Source of the DNA: a virus
Reading direction: 5' to 3' (one strand)
DNA: 57,320 nucleotides
IMG/VR virus record: IMGVR_UViG_3300042981_000082
Span: 1 to 57,320 of that record
Shown: positions 38,862-46,521 of the stretch, piece by piece
Layout of the letters: every line of letters starts with the position of its first letter
How positions within the stretch are numbered: the first letter of the stretch is position 1
The notes under the pieces: model-generated
Seen by the model: only the letters and a program-made list of their open reading frames with translations
Told to the model about the DNA's origin: nothing
Database searches by the model: none
Translations under genes and position numbers: made by a program

Positions 38862-39814
38862 CCGGCGTCGAGGTGATTCAGCGAGGCCAGCGCCTGGCCG
38901 AGCAGATGGTGGCCGATATGGTGCACCACCAGAACAACCGGCCTCGTTCGCTCCAGAGCCAGAAGCGCATCCTGGGTATGAGCGAGATGGGCGGATGCCG
39001 CGAGTACATCCGGGCCACCATCGCCGGGGACAAGAAGATGGACCCGACGCTGTGGAAGCAGGAGGCCGAGTTCGGCACGGCGCTGGGCGACTACATCGAG
39101 AACGCCATCGGCGAGGCGCACGGTGATGACGTGATGCTCCAGCACAGGCTGACGCTGGAGTTGCAGGTGGGCGGTCATCCCATTCGGGTATCCGGCTCCA
39201 CCGACATCATCTACATCACCGACGACGGAGACATCGTTGACCTCAAGTCGAAGAACGGGCTGGGCCTGACCAAGCGCGAGGGACCGACCTTCAAGAACAA
39301 GGCTCAGCTGGCTGGCTACATGGAGGCTGCCGTCCAGGAAGGCCTGGTGAATCCAGAGACAGTAGCTGGACACCTCATGTTCTTCGACCGGGGAGCAGCC
39401 GAGAAGGGCTTCCTGCCGTACTCGATGGACTACGCGCAGGCCAAGCTGATCCTGGAGGCGGTGTCCGAGCGCCTGGAGGATGTTGCCAGCGCGCTATCCA
39501 CAGCCAGGATGGCGACCCGCGATGAGCCGGAGTCCTGGTGCTGGGCGGTGCAGTGCCCGTTCTACAACAACTGCTGGGCTGGCTACATGCCGGATCAGAA
39601 GATCGAGAACCCCGAGGCGCTGGAAGCCATTCGCATCTACGTCGAGGCTCGCCGTGATCGCAATGACGACATCAGCGCGGTCGAGGCTGCCAAGCAGATG
39701 CTGGAGGGAATCGAGGGCGTCACGCCGGACGGTGTTGTCGTGCGCTGGACCGAGGTCATGCCGAAATCCGGCAACGCCTACATGAAGCTCGAAGTGAGGG
39801 AGCCGAAGCAATGA
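38858..39814 (+). CDS. Cas4/RecB-like PD-(D/E)xK nuclease with probable Fe-S cluster
   Basis: The protein is 318 residues from a GTG overlapping the previous stop. The active site is D116 (SGSTD), D128 and K130 (VDLK), followed by Q150-x3-Y154. One cysteine at 47 and three at 228, 233 and 239 fit the 4Fe-4S layout of Cas4 and AddB-like nucleases. The last 70 residues are an extra helical part. It likely resects DNA ends to produce single strands for the Rad52-like protein. GGGAG precedes the start. Confidence 0.8.
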   Translation: MTGVEVIQRGQRLAEQMVADMVHHQNNRPRSLQSQKRILGMSEMGGCREYIRATIAGDKKMDPTLWKQEAEFGTALGDYIENAIGEAHGDDVMLQHRLTLELQVGGHPIRVSGSTDIIYITDDGDIVDLKSKNGLGLTKREGPTFKNKAQLAGYMEAAVQEGLVNPETVAGHLMFFDRGAAEKGFLPYSMDYAQAKLILEAVSERLEDVASALSTARMATRDEPESWCWAVQCPFYNNCWAGYMPDQKIENPEALEAIRIYVEARRDRNDDISAVEAAKQMLEGIEGVTPDGVVVRWTEVMPKSGNAYMKLEVREPKQ

Positions 39815-40266
39815 CTGACGAGACATACGACCTGGACGAGTTGAAGACCGGTGACAAGCTCCAGATGCTGTTCCGCCAGCCCGGGGATGCGTTTCACGTG
39901 AAACAGAACGTGACGCTCCAGGGCGAGGCGGTCTGGCTGCCCGGTCACGGCTGGGGATTCCAGCTGGCGGATGGGGCACTGATGGATCTGCGCGCCATGG
40001 TCGATCAAGAGGGCTGGGTGATCGTCGATCTGGCGCACGCCAAGCTCACCCACGAGCAGGAGCGCCTGGCCGATGCGCTGGACAATCCCGACCTGCGGGT
40101 GGCCTTCCGCGATGACTGCCCCATCGACTCCACGATGATCATCACCGAGCTAGCGATGGGCGAGCCCTTCCCGGTGCTCGTTCTCAACTCGGCGCTGCGC
40201 AAGCAGTGGACGACCGGCAAGCCTGACATGAAGATCCACGAAGGGCTGTTGCCCAATGAGCGCTGA
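39811..40266 (+). CDS. hypothetical protein
   Basis: The protein is 151 residues and ATGA-coupled. A short N-terminal beta region (TGDKLQMLFRQPGDAFHVKQNVTLQGEAVWLPGHGWG) is followed by a helical part (TLEQERLADALDNPD-like) and VLVLNSALRKQWTTG. No family is recognised. The following membrane gene starts inside its end. Confidence 0.55.
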   Translation: MTDETYDLDELKTGDKLQMLFRQPGDAFHVKQNVTLQGEAVWLPGHGWGFQLADGALMDLRAMVDQEGWVIVDLAHAKLTHEQERLADALDNPDLRVAFRDDCPIDSTMIITELAMGEPFPVLVLNSALRKQWTTGKPDMKIHEGLLPNER

Positions 40267-40435
40267 CCTCCTGCTGCCGGTGATCCTGTTCGTGATCGCC
40301 GCCACGATGCCGATAGTTATCGTCATCCAGCTTCTGATCATCGCCTACATCCGCATGCTCCGGCAGTGGAAGTGGAACCACCAAGAGCCGATCCAGTGGC
40401 CTTCACCCTGGACCAACACGAAAGGAAATCAGTGA
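40256..40435 (+). CDS. 59-residue membrane protein
   Basis: This short ORF starts at the ATG at 40256, 11 bases inside the previous gene. The hydrophobic segment LPVILFVIAATMPIVIVIQLLIIAYI is followed by a Trp-rich basic tail. Its stop overlaps the next start as TGATG. The function is unknown. Confidence 0.55.
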   Translation: MSADLLLPVILFVIAATMPIVIVIQLLIIAYIRMLRQWKWNHQEPIQWPSPWTNTKGNQ

Positions 40436-40716
40436 TGCATCCGCTAGTAGCGATTGCGATTGTCGCCGGAATTCTCATCTTCGCGGTGTCGATCGGTTCG
40501 ATCATGTTCGATGCATTCAGAGGATCGATTGACGGTGAGGTCGATGCGACGCTCCGCAAGGTCACGCCATCCTCGGACATGCAGAACAACGATCCAGGGG
40601 TAAAACACCCGATCCGCCGAGCCGCGTACGTGTGGGCCTATCGGCGCGGCTGGAGCAAGCAGATCCGCGAAGAGAACACAGCGCGTCCGCCGCGCATCAT
40701 GCCAAGGGAGAAGTGA
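40435..40716 (+). CDS. membrane protein with basic tail
   Basis: The protein is 93 residues, coupled by TGATG. One hydrophobic segment (LVAIAIVAGILIFAVSIGSIMF) is followed by a polar, basic region (AYRRGWSKQIREENTARPPR). AAAGGAAA precedes the start. The function is unknown. It is the second of a pair of small membrane proteins. Confidence 0.55.
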   Translation: MHPLVAIAIVAGILIFAVSIGSIMFDAFRGSIDGEVDATLRKVTPSSDMQNNDPGVKHPIRRAAYVWAYRRGWSKQIREENTARPPRIMPREK

Positions 40717-40717
40717 G

Positions 40718-41146
40718 ATGCCGATCAAGAACTACACGTCGATCATCGCGGTCAACAAGTCGATGGCTGATATCAACAAGATCCTCCAGGGCCGGGTCGC
40801 CAGCGTGTCCACGCACTACGCGGAGGATGGCTCGCCCTCGGGGCTGGCCTTCAGCATCCGCACCCCACACGGCATCCGCAACTTCATGATGACCGCCAAC
40901 GTGGCCGGTGTGCACGCGACGCTGAACAGCGATCCGAAGGTGGCACGGATGTACCGCACGGTCGAGCACGCTCAGCGCGTGGCCTGGCGGATTATCAAGG
41001 ATTGGCTGGATGCCCAGCTGGCCCTGATCGAGGCGGACCTGGCATCGATGGATCAGGTGATGCTGCCCTATCTCGTCGTCCATCCTGACGGCACCACGCT
41101 CTATGAGAACTACAAGACTCGTGAGCAATCGGCCCTAGAGGCCTGA
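40718..41146 (+). CDS. hypothetical phage protein
   Basis: The protein is 142 residues, starting two bases after the previous stop with GGGAG upstream. MADINKILQGRVASVSTHYAEDGSPSGLAFSIR is strand-like, followed by GVHATLNSDPKVARMYRTVEHAQRVAWRIIKDWLDAQ. Proteins of this kind are widespread in phages and prophages with no known function. It is followed by a hairpin. Confidence 0.6.
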   Translation: MPIKNYTSIIAVNKSMADINKILQGRVASVSTHYAEDGSPSGLAFSIRTPHGIRNFMMTANVAGVHATLNSDPKVARMYRTVEHAQRVAWRIIKDWLDAQLALIEADLASMDQVMLPYLVVHPDGTTLYENYKTREQSALEA

Positions 41147-41155
41147 CCTCAAACC

Positions 41156-41177
41156 CCCAGCGGGGACCACCGCTGGG
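41156..41177 (+). terminator. hairpin before the AAA+ gene
   Basis: CCCAGCGG (41156-41163) pairs with CCGCTGGG (41170-41177) around a six-base loop, flanked by extra possible pairs. It lies between two genes of the same strand and may act as an attenuator. Confidence 0.5.
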
Positions 41178-41203
41178 TAAACAGAAAATGAACGGAGAGC
41201 ACA

Positions 41204-42685
41204 ATGTCGAAGCAGTCTGAATACACTGCGGAGAAGTCAACCTCGGACCTGTTCGCGGAGGTGCTGAAGTCCATCCCGGGACTCGGCGGCAAGGCGATCA
41301 CCGGCGAGGAGGTCGAATTCCACGACGGCAGCAAGATCATCCTGCCGAAGGGAATGACCTACGAGAAGGCGTTCAAGATCCTCAAGCGCCTGGAGGAGGA
41401 AGCCGAGACGACCACCGGCTTCACTCGGATGTTCCGCTACCGTCCCGACGATGGGGCCTACGCCACATTCCAGGTGATCAAGCAGCGCTACGGAATGCTG
41501 CTGGGCAAAGAGATCAACATGGGATTCTTCGGAACCCGGCCACCCGAGATGCGCACGATCAACATCGGGGTCAACCAGTCGATGCAGGTGCCGTGGGGAT
41601 TGATCGAGATCCCGGTGATGCCGGGCATGGAGATCTACATCGGTGAGGCGTCTGACCGTGACTACGGCCAGATCTTCGGCATCCGTGGCGAGGGCCCTCG
41701 CAAGTACAAGGACGAGATCGAGGCTCTCTTCGATGACGTCCAGGAGTATCTGGAGAAGAATTCCATCTACCGTGGCCGTGCCATCGTCGGCTCGGACTCG
41801 CCGGAATTCCTGGATATGTCCAACTTCCGCGCCGATCAGATCGTGTTCTCCGATGAGGTGACCCGCACGCTGGAGGGCACCCTGTGGGCACCGATCCGGC
41901 ACACGGCAACGATGCGCGAGGAGGGCGTTCCCCTCAAGCGTGCCGTGCTGGTCTATGGCCCATACGGAACCGGCAAGACCTCGACCGGTCAGATGACCGC
42001 ACAGGTGGCGACCGACAACGACTGGACCTTCATCGGCGCACGACCTGGCCGGGACAAGATCGAGGATGTACTGCGCACGGCTCGGCTCTACCAGCCTGCC
42101 GTCGTGTTCGTTGAGGACATCGACAACGCGGCATCGACCAGCGACCAGGACGAGGTGACCAAGCTGCTGGAGGCCTTCGATGGCATCACGGCCAAGGGTG
42201 GCGAACTGATGGTTGTGATGACCTCGAACCACATCGAGCGCATCCACCGTGGAATGCTGCGCCCGGGACGCCTGGACGCCGTTGTGGAGATCGCTGGCCT
42301 GGACCCCAACGGCATCGAGCGGTTGATCAAGGTCGTGGTCGATGCAGCCAAGCTGTCGGAGAAGGTGGACTACGCTGCCGTTGCCGAATCGATGGAGGGC
42401 TTTCTCCCGGCGTTCGTTCGTGAGTCGATCACCCGCGCGGTGACGTTTGCGATCAGCCGACTGGACGGTGACGGCAAGTACGTCATCGACACCAGCGACC
42501 TGGTAGATGCCGCTCACTCGCTCAAGCCTCAGCTGGATGCGCTCAACGCAGCCGACGAGGGCGAGAAGCGTCCGGAGATCTCCAGCGCGCTGAACGACGC
42601 GATCAAGGGTGCCGTTGCATCGATGAGCACTTTCGACGGATACAACGATCAGTGGAAGAAGATCGAAGAGCGCAAGGCAAACTAG
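41204..42685 (+). CDS. AAA+ ATPase of the classic (FtsH/Cdc48-like) clade
   Basis: The protein is 493 residues. Residues 1-240 are an N-terminal part without a recognised domain. The AAA core has Walker A GPYGTGKTS (252-260), Walker B VVFVEDID (300-307), sensor TSN (340-342) and MLRPGRLD with arginine fingers R354/R357. A helical lid follows (about 370-450). There is no membrane segment, protease or peptide-chain partner nearby. It probably remodels protein complexes, but its target is unknown. It is preceded and followed by hairpins, and so expressed as a unit. CGGAGAG precedes the ATG. Confidence 0.8.
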   Translation: MSKQSEYTAEKSTSDLFAEVLKSIPGLGGKAITGEEVEFHDGSKIILPKGMTYEKAFKILKRLEEEAETTTGFTRMFRYRPDDGAYATFQVIKQRYGMLLGKEINMGFFGTRPPEMRTINIGVNQSMQVPWGLIEIPVMPGMEIYIGEASDRDYGQIFGIRGEGPRKYKDEIEALFDDVQEYLEKNSIYRGRAIVGSDSPEFLDMSNFRADQIVFSDEVTRTLEGTLWAPIRHTATMREEGVPLKRAVLVYGPYGTGKTSTGQMTAQVATDNDWTFIGARPGRDKIEDVLRTARLYQPAVVFVEDIDNAASTSDQDEVTKLLEAFDGITAKGGELMVVMTSNHIERIHRGMLRPGRLDAVVEIAGLDPNGIERLIKVVVDAAKLSEKVDYAAVAESMEGFLPAFVRESITRAVTFAISRLDGDGKYVIDTSDLVDAAHSLKPQLDALNAADEGEKRPEISSALNDAIKGAVASMSTFDGYNDQWKKIEERKAN

Positions 42686-42693
42686 CCCTATGA

Positions 42694-42720
42694 GGGGGCG
42701 AGGCACTCCGCCTCGCCCCC
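42694..42720 (+). terminator. strong terminator after the AAA+ gene
   Basis: GGGGGCGAGGC (42694-42704) and GCCTCGCCCCC (42710-42720) form a perfect 11-bp stem with a five-base loop, followed by TT. It ends the AAA+ transcript nine bases after its stop. Confidence 0.75.
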
Positions 42721-42740
42721 TTCCAACGATGGAGGGCACC

Positions 42741-42932
42741 ATGCAGAAACGACACGCACGCGAGATCAGGGCCGGGATTCTGGACTCCCGCAGAAGGCGC
42801 TGGAACAGCGAGATCGCTGGACCGTACTTCTTCTTCCAGCCTGGAGCGCGAGCATCTCTATACCGCGACGCCTGGCGTCGCACGGAGGGCACGATGAACA
42901 TCCGCCCTCCACGACAGGAAGCAGGATCATGA
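42741..42932 (+). CDS. small basic protein
   Basis: The protein is 63 residues from an ATG with GGAGGG upstream. It is basic (KRHAREIRAGILDSRRRRWNS) with an aromatic middle (GPYFFFQPGARASLYRDAWRR). The function is unknown. It overlaps the next start by four bases. Confidence 0.5.
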   Translation: MQKRHAREIRAGILDSRRRRWNSEIAGPYFFFQPGARASLYRDAWRRTEGTMNIRPPRQEAGS

Positions 42933-43204
42933 TGGAAACCGAACTACACGGGTGCTCATGCACCGAGTGTGGCTACAAGTTCGATCTGGCCAGCGGCGTC
43001 GGCCAGGCGGAGAATTCCGCCCCCGAGCCTGGCGGCATCTCGCTGTGCATCCGCTGCGGCAACGCAGATGTATTCGATGAGGTCGATGGCGTGCTCACGT
43101 TGCGAGTGCCGACACCCGAGGAGTTGGAATCGATCAACGCCGATTTGACCGTCCGCGCCGCACAGATCGCCATTCGCGGCATGAGGACTTGGAGCAGGAA
43201 ATGA
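42929..43204 (+). CDS. small zinc-ribbon-like protein
   Basis: The protein is 91 residues. CSCTEC near the start and CIRC 30 residues later fit a zinc ribbon, and the rest is helical (TPEELESINADLTVRAAQIAI). AGGAAGCAGGAT precedes the ATG. The function is unknown. It is ATGA-coupled to the following gene. Confidence 0.6.
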   Translation: MMETELHGCSCTECGYKFDLASGVGQAENSAPEPGGISLCIRCGNADVFDEVDGVLTLRVPTPEELESINADLTVRAAQIAIRGMRTWSRK

Positions 43205-43713
43205 AGCTATGGCGCAAGGATGCCGAGATAGCTCGGCTGCGCAAGGAATTGGAATTTGCCAACGGATGCCTGGGTGCGTCGTCGCACAACGAGATCGAGT
43301 TCGGCAAGGCCATCGATGTTCTGCGTGACGTGCTTCACGAAGGGCGAGTGGCGGCTGCATCACTGCTACGCGAGCGTGACGAACTGCTCCAGCAACTGGC
43401 CGCGTCGGTGACAACCGAGTACCACGATGGGATCGTCAATGAAGCTCAGCGCCGGATTCACGAACTTGAGGGGCAACTGGCCGAGGCACAACGTGGCGAT
43501 CTTTGCGACCGCCACTATGGGGATCGTGAGGACGAGCAGGACCATGGCGTGAGTACCTGTATCGACTGCCTACGCATCGCTCTGGCTGAGGCACAAGCGA
43601 CCATCGAGAAGGTGCGCGACTGGAACGAGAAGCACGGGACGCTGACTCTCGGTGAAATCCTGTCCGCTCCCTCGTCTACGGGAGGCAACGATGAGCAACA
43701 ACACCGAGCGTGA
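43201..43713 (+). CDS. coiled-coil protein with Cys pair
   Basis: The protein is 170 residues from the ATG at 43201. Residues 8-115 are a long coiled coil (AEIARLRKELEF, LLRERDELLQQLAASV, EAQRRIHELEGQLAEAQR). A short loop with CDRHYGD and CIDC follows, then another helix. The His/Cys loop may hold zinc. No family is recognised. It overlaps the next gene by 23 bp. Confidence 0.6.
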   Translation: MKLWRKDAEIARLRKELEFANGCLGASSHNEIEFGKAIDVLRDVLHEGRVAAASLLRERDELLQQLAASVTTEYHDGIVNEAQRRIHELEGQLAEAQRGDLCDRHYGDREDEQDHGVSTCIDCLRIALAEAQATIEKVRDWNEKHGTLTLGEILSAPSSTGGNDEQQHRA

Positions 43714-44113
43714 CGAACTAGCGGGAGTGATCGCTGACCGGCTGTCATGGTCCTCCCTGCACTGGGATGTCCATAGTTCAGATATGCACCGCTGTTTGGC
43801 TGACACACTTATCGCTGCCGGTTACCGGAAATCAGCAGCCGCTGAGGGCGATGGAGTTTATGGACCCGAGACACAGGCCGTGATCGCGCGCGCACCAGAG
43901 TATGCGTTCAAGATCATCGCCCAGCAGTGCCAGGATGACCCGCCCAGAAAAGACCGGGGTAAGCGAATCTCCGTGATTGCGCGCACGAGGCAGGGCGCTA
44001 TCCACGAGGCCACGCGACTATTGGGCGAGGCGCAAAGCGGTTGGCACTGGTCCTTCCGGGTTGACGAAGCTGTCGATGCGCGGCTCGTCCGCGAGGAGGG
44101 GAGCCATGGATGA
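43691..44113 (+). CDS. hypothetical protein
   Basis: The protein is 140 residues from the ATG at 43691. The first 45 residues (NTERDELAGVIADRLSWSS, CLADTLIAAGYRK) resemble the N-terminal motif of several small actinophage proteins. It continues with VIARAPEYAFKIIAQQCQDD and VIARTRQGAIHEATRLLGEAQSG. No family is certain. Confidence 0.55.
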   Translation: MSNNTERDELAGVIADRLSWSSLHWDVHSSDMHRCLADTLIAAGYRKSAAAEGDGVYGPETQAVIARAPEYAFKIIAQQCQDDPPRKDRGKRISVIARTRQGAIHEATRLLGEAQSGWHWSFRVDEAVDARLVREEGSHG

Positions 44114-44312
44114 GGTACGAATGTTGGCGTGCATCCTCCTGATCGCCGGGGCATTCGAACTGTTGGCCGTGTACCTCATTGACCGATTCATCCAGAACGG
44201 GCCGAACGACAGGTTCTACGGGCTGAGGATCCTGGGCGGTTCGATTCTCGGGACCATCGGCGTCATGAGCCTGATCTTCGGTGTTGTGCTACTGGTCACG
44301 GGAGGCAAGTGA
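44106..44312 (+). CDS. two-segment membrane protein
   Basis: The protein is 68 residues from an ATG with GAGGGGAG upstream. Hydrophobic segments MLACILLIAGAFELLAVYLI and ILGGSILGTIGVMSLIFGVVLLV flank a short polar loop (NGPNDRFYG). The function is unknown. Its stop overlaps the next start (TGATG). Confidence 0.6.
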   Translation: MDEVRMLACILLIAGAFELLAVYLIDRFIQNGPNDRFYGLRILGGSILGTIGVMSLIFGVVLLVTGGK

Positions 44313-44611
44313 TGAGCAAGAACAACATCTACCGCGATGGCAAGGTTCACGTGCTGAGCCGGGAGTGCGCCACATGCATCTTCAATCCACACACTCGTCC
44401 AGTGGCTGGATCGCGGGTGGCCGAGATGGTGCGGGACACGAAGGACACGGACTCGGCAACGGTCGTCTGCCACTCCACGATCTACCGCGAGGCCAAGGAG
44501 AACGCCATCTGCAGAGGCTGGTTCGACCGGCTCGCGGATCGTGACCCTGTGCTCAGGCTGGCCCAGGCGATGGGGATCCTCGTGGAGCAGGAGCCACCAG
44601 CCCATGACTGA
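44312..44611 (+). CDS. conserved actinophage protein with ECATC motif
   Basis: The protein is 99 residues from the ATG at 44312. SRECATCIFNPHT, VAEMVRDTKDTDSATVVCHSTIY, ENAICRGWFDR and a final RLAQAMGILV form a pattern I recognise from many actinophages, always without assigned function. Four conserved cysteines (ECATC, VVC, AIC) could bind zinc or an Fe-S cluster. Confidence 0.7.
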   Translation: MSKNNIYRDGKVHVLSRECATCIFNPHTRPVAGSRVAEMVRDTKDTDSATVVCHSTIYREAKENAICRGWFDRLADRDPVLRLAQAMGILVEQEPPAHD

Positions 44612-44771
44612 CGACCGCTGCCCAGCGTGCGGCCATCACATGAACTGGGTCGATGGCTACGGGTACATCTGCAACAAGCGCGGCGGATGCGGATCGGAGT
44701 GGGAGATATCCGAGTACGGCGTGGAGATCAGCGAAGAAGAATTCAACAACAGATGCGGAGAGAAGCCATGA
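44604..44771 (+). CDS. 55-residue zinc-ribbon protein
   Basis: This short ORF starts at the ATG at 44604. CPACGHHM and CNKRGGCG are a typical zinc-ribbon pair, followed by an acidic helix (SEEEFNNRCGEK). It is coupled to the next gene by ATGA. The function is unknown. Confidence 0.6.
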   Translation: MTDDRCPACGHHMNWVDGYGYICNKRGGCGSEWEISEYGVEISEEEFNNRCGEKP

Positions 44772-45067
44772 ACGTAGACGAGGCAATGAGCATTGTGGTG
44801 CAGGGCGTCGTGGCGTCAGCAGTGCGTGAGCAGTTGAACTGGGAGAACTACCCGGAGATCGGAGAACGTGACTGGGAAGAGATTCGGCGCCGGGCGTTGG
44901 CTGTCATGGTTCCCCCGATAACGTTCCGTGCGGCTTATGAAATCATCGCCGCACGGGCAGAGCATCTGCCGAGCTATCGTGGCCGACCACCATTCGAGGA
45001 CGCCATACTTGGGGACAACACTGGCCCCTCCGAAGAGGGGCCCGTGTCGCTGGTGGAGGGGTCGTGA
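44768..45067 (+). CDS. hypothetical protein, last gene of the early operon
   Basis: The protein is 99 residues from an ATG preceded by GGAGAGAAG. It is helical (VDEAMSIVVQGVVASAVREQLNWENYPE, WEEIRRRALAVM). The last 15 residues are encoded by a strong hairpin. It ends five bases from the convergent endolysin stop, leaving no room for a separate terminator. Confidence 0.6.
   Translation: MNVDEAMSIVVQGVVASAVREQLNWENYPEIGERDWEEIRRRALAVMVPPITFRAAYEIIAARAEHLPSYRGRPPFEDAILGDNTGPSEEGPVSLVEGS
45018..45047. terminator. hairpin between convergent transcripts
   Basis: ACAC-t-GGCCCCTC-cgaa-GAGGGGCC-c-GTGT forms an eight-base perfect core with a tetraloop and four further pairs. It lies inside the end of the last early gene, near the endolysin end on the other strand. 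It could stop transcription from both sides. Confidence 0.6.
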
Positions 45068-45072
45068 ACGGA

Positions 45073-45945
45073 TTAGAACGCCGCGTCGTTGGCAGCGCCA
45101 GCGCGATCCAGTGCAGCGTTGGTGCCATCGCCGACGATGCCGTCGATGTCTCCGGTGTAACCGTACCGCGCAGCAAGCCAGCGCTGCATCGCCTTGTAGG
45201 TGTTCTCGCCGGGGTCGCCGTCAACCGGGCCGGTGTAGCCCCAGTTGGCCTTGAGGAAGCGCTGCATAGCTGCCCACGTGCCCTGCCCAGGGTCGTTGTC
45301 GATGGCACCGGTGTAGCCGTAGAGCGCCTTGAGCATCTGCTGGATGCCAGCCCATCCGCCGCCACCGGTTGGTGGAGCAGGAGGAGCCGCCGGGAACAGC
45401 GCGGCATCCGTGGCGGGACCATAGACGCCATCGATGTCCAGACCCTTCTGCTTCTGGAACTCGGCGACAGCCGCCGTGGTGTCCTTGCCGTAGATGCCGT
45501 CAACTCCGCTGGAGCCGATGCCGATTCCGGCGTTCACCAGAGCCTGCTGGACATCGCTGGTTGGGCGGCTGGTGATGTTGCCGACCTTGCCACCGCCGGA
45601 GCTTCCGCCGCCAACGTAGATGAAGTGCACGGGGTCGCTGTTGGGCAGATTGTGCTGCCAGCCGAAGTCGCCACAGTGCTGCGCGAATCGGTTGTAGTCC
45701 GTGGTGTCAACGGCATGACCGCCGACGTGCGGACCCGATGCGGCAGGCATGTAGGGCTGATAGAGGTACGGAGGCCGGTTGTAGGTGCCGCCCTGATACC
45801 ACCGGTCGATGAGGTCCTGTTGCTCCTGGACCGTGCGGCCAGCGTCGGTGATGTCGAGCACACCGTACTGAGCCTCGTAGGCGTTGAGTGCATCCGCAGC
45901 CGCGTCGTCGAGCCAGTAGCTAGGGTGATTGGCCAGATACTTCAT
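45073..45945 (-). CDS. endolysin: VanY/M15-like peptidase with peptidoglycan-binding domain
   Basis: The protein is 290 residues. The M15 catalytic domain (1-115) has S70-G-P-H73-V-G-G-H-A-V-D80 and H107 in a VHFIY context, matching the zinc site of D-Ala-D-Ala carboxypeptidases and L-Ala-D-Glu peptidases. A Gly/Ser linker leads to a PG_binding_1 repeat (IGSSGVDGIYGKDTTAAVAEFQ), followed by C-terminal repeats with YGYTG..D.DPG and MQR[FW]L units (about 205-280). It cleaves cell-wall peptides at lysis. It stands alone in its direction, with GAAAGGAAA ahead of the ATG. Confidence 0.85.
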   Translation of the reverse strand: MKYLANHPSYWLDDAAADALNAYEAQYGVLDITDAGRTVQEQQDLIDRWYQGGTYNRPPYLYQPYMPAASGPHVGGHAVDTTDYNRFAQHCGDFGWQHNLPNSDPVHFIYVGGGSSGGGKVGNITSRPTSDVQQALVNAGIGIGSSGVDGIYGKDTTAAVAEFQKQKGLDIDGVYGPATDAALFPAAPPAPPTGGGGWAGIQQMLKALYGYTGAIDNDPGQGTWAAMQRFLKANWGYTGPVDGDPGENTYKAMQRWLAARYGYTGDIDGIVGDGTNAALDRAGAANDAAF

Positions 45946-46018
45946 GCGTATTTCCTTTCAATTCGAGGGGATCGATCCTTTACAGACGATCCTTGCACAC
46001 TGTGATCTGGAGGACATG

Positions 46019-46417
46019 ATGGCAACACGAAAACGCACGGTCCAGAACTTCCCGAAGATGAAGGATCGGCACAAGGGGAGAATGATCCGCAAGGCACGAC
46101 GCGAATTCCTGGCCAACCCAGGGGATGTATTCAAGCGGCTCACCGGGGCATTCTCGGCGGCTGTCGGCGTCATCGGGTTGTGGGCAGAACAGATTGGCGA
46201 GGCAATGAAGGGATTTGGTGAGGCACTTGGACAAGCCAGAGGTGGCATTCATGGAGGGGTTCGAGGCCCTGGCGACCTTGGCCTCGACGTTCACCGGGGT
46301 CAAATCGGAATACCTCCGGCAGGGCTGGAGCGAGCACATGGCGGAGATGATGACGCTCCAGACCTTCAAGTACATGACGGCACAACTCAAGCAGAACGGC
46401 GTGAACGCGCCCACTGA
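46019..46417 (+). CDS. hypothetical basic helical protein
   Basis: The protein is 132 residues from the second of two adjacent ATGs, with GGAGG five bases upstream. Residues 1-75 look genuine (TRKRTVQNFPKMKDRHKGRMIRKARREF, LTGAFSAAVGVIGLWAEQIGEAMKGFGEAL). Beyond about residue 75 the frame is Gly/Arg-rich and may be the shadow of the overlapping gene at 46251. It stands between endolysin and the end of the minor tail genes. The function is unknown. Confidence 0.5.
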   Translation: MATRKRTVQNFPKMKDRHKGRMIRKARREFLANPGDVFKRLTGAFSAAVGVIGLWAEQIGEAMKGFGEALGQARGGIHGGVRGPGDLGLDVHRGQIGIPPAGLERAHGGDDDAPDLQVHDGTTQAERRERAH

Positions 46418-46427
46418 ATCTGAATAG
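46251..46427 (+). CDS. small helical protein overlapping the previous frame
   Basis: The protein is 58 residues from the ATG at 46251, with AGAGGTGG upstream. The frame is open from a TTG at 46215. EGFEALATLASTFTGVKSEYLRQGWSEHMAEMMTLQTFKYMTAQL looks like a real amphipathic helical protein. It overlaps the longer ORF by 167 bases in another frame. Either both are used, the two are joined by frameshifting, or only one is real at this end. Confidence 0.5.
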   Translation: MEGFEALATLASTFTGVKSEYLRQGWSEHMAEMMTLQTFKYMTAQLKQNGVNAPTESE

Positions 46428-46475
46428 ACTGGTCGGGATCGGTTACATTGCTCTCCGTTCTGTCCCGATCACAAA

Positions 46476-46507
46476 GGACCCCCCAGGTTGATCCGCCTGG
46501 GGGGTCC
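46476..46507. terminator. bidirectional terminator between convergent operons
   Basis: GGACCCCCCAGG (46476-46487) pairs perfectly with CCTGGGGGGTCC (46496-46507) around eight bases. On the plus strand TGCTTTCTGTTGTTCT follows. On the minus strand TTTGTG follows. It ends the short rightward transcript and the whole leftward tail operon. Confidence 0.9.
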
Positions 46508-46521
46508 TGCTTTCTGTTGTT

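Noticed and set aside
41237-42901. 554-codon open frame on the minus strand
   Set aside because: It lies opposite the AAA+ ATPase gene, which has full motifs and a ribosome site. The antisense product has no recognisable domain.
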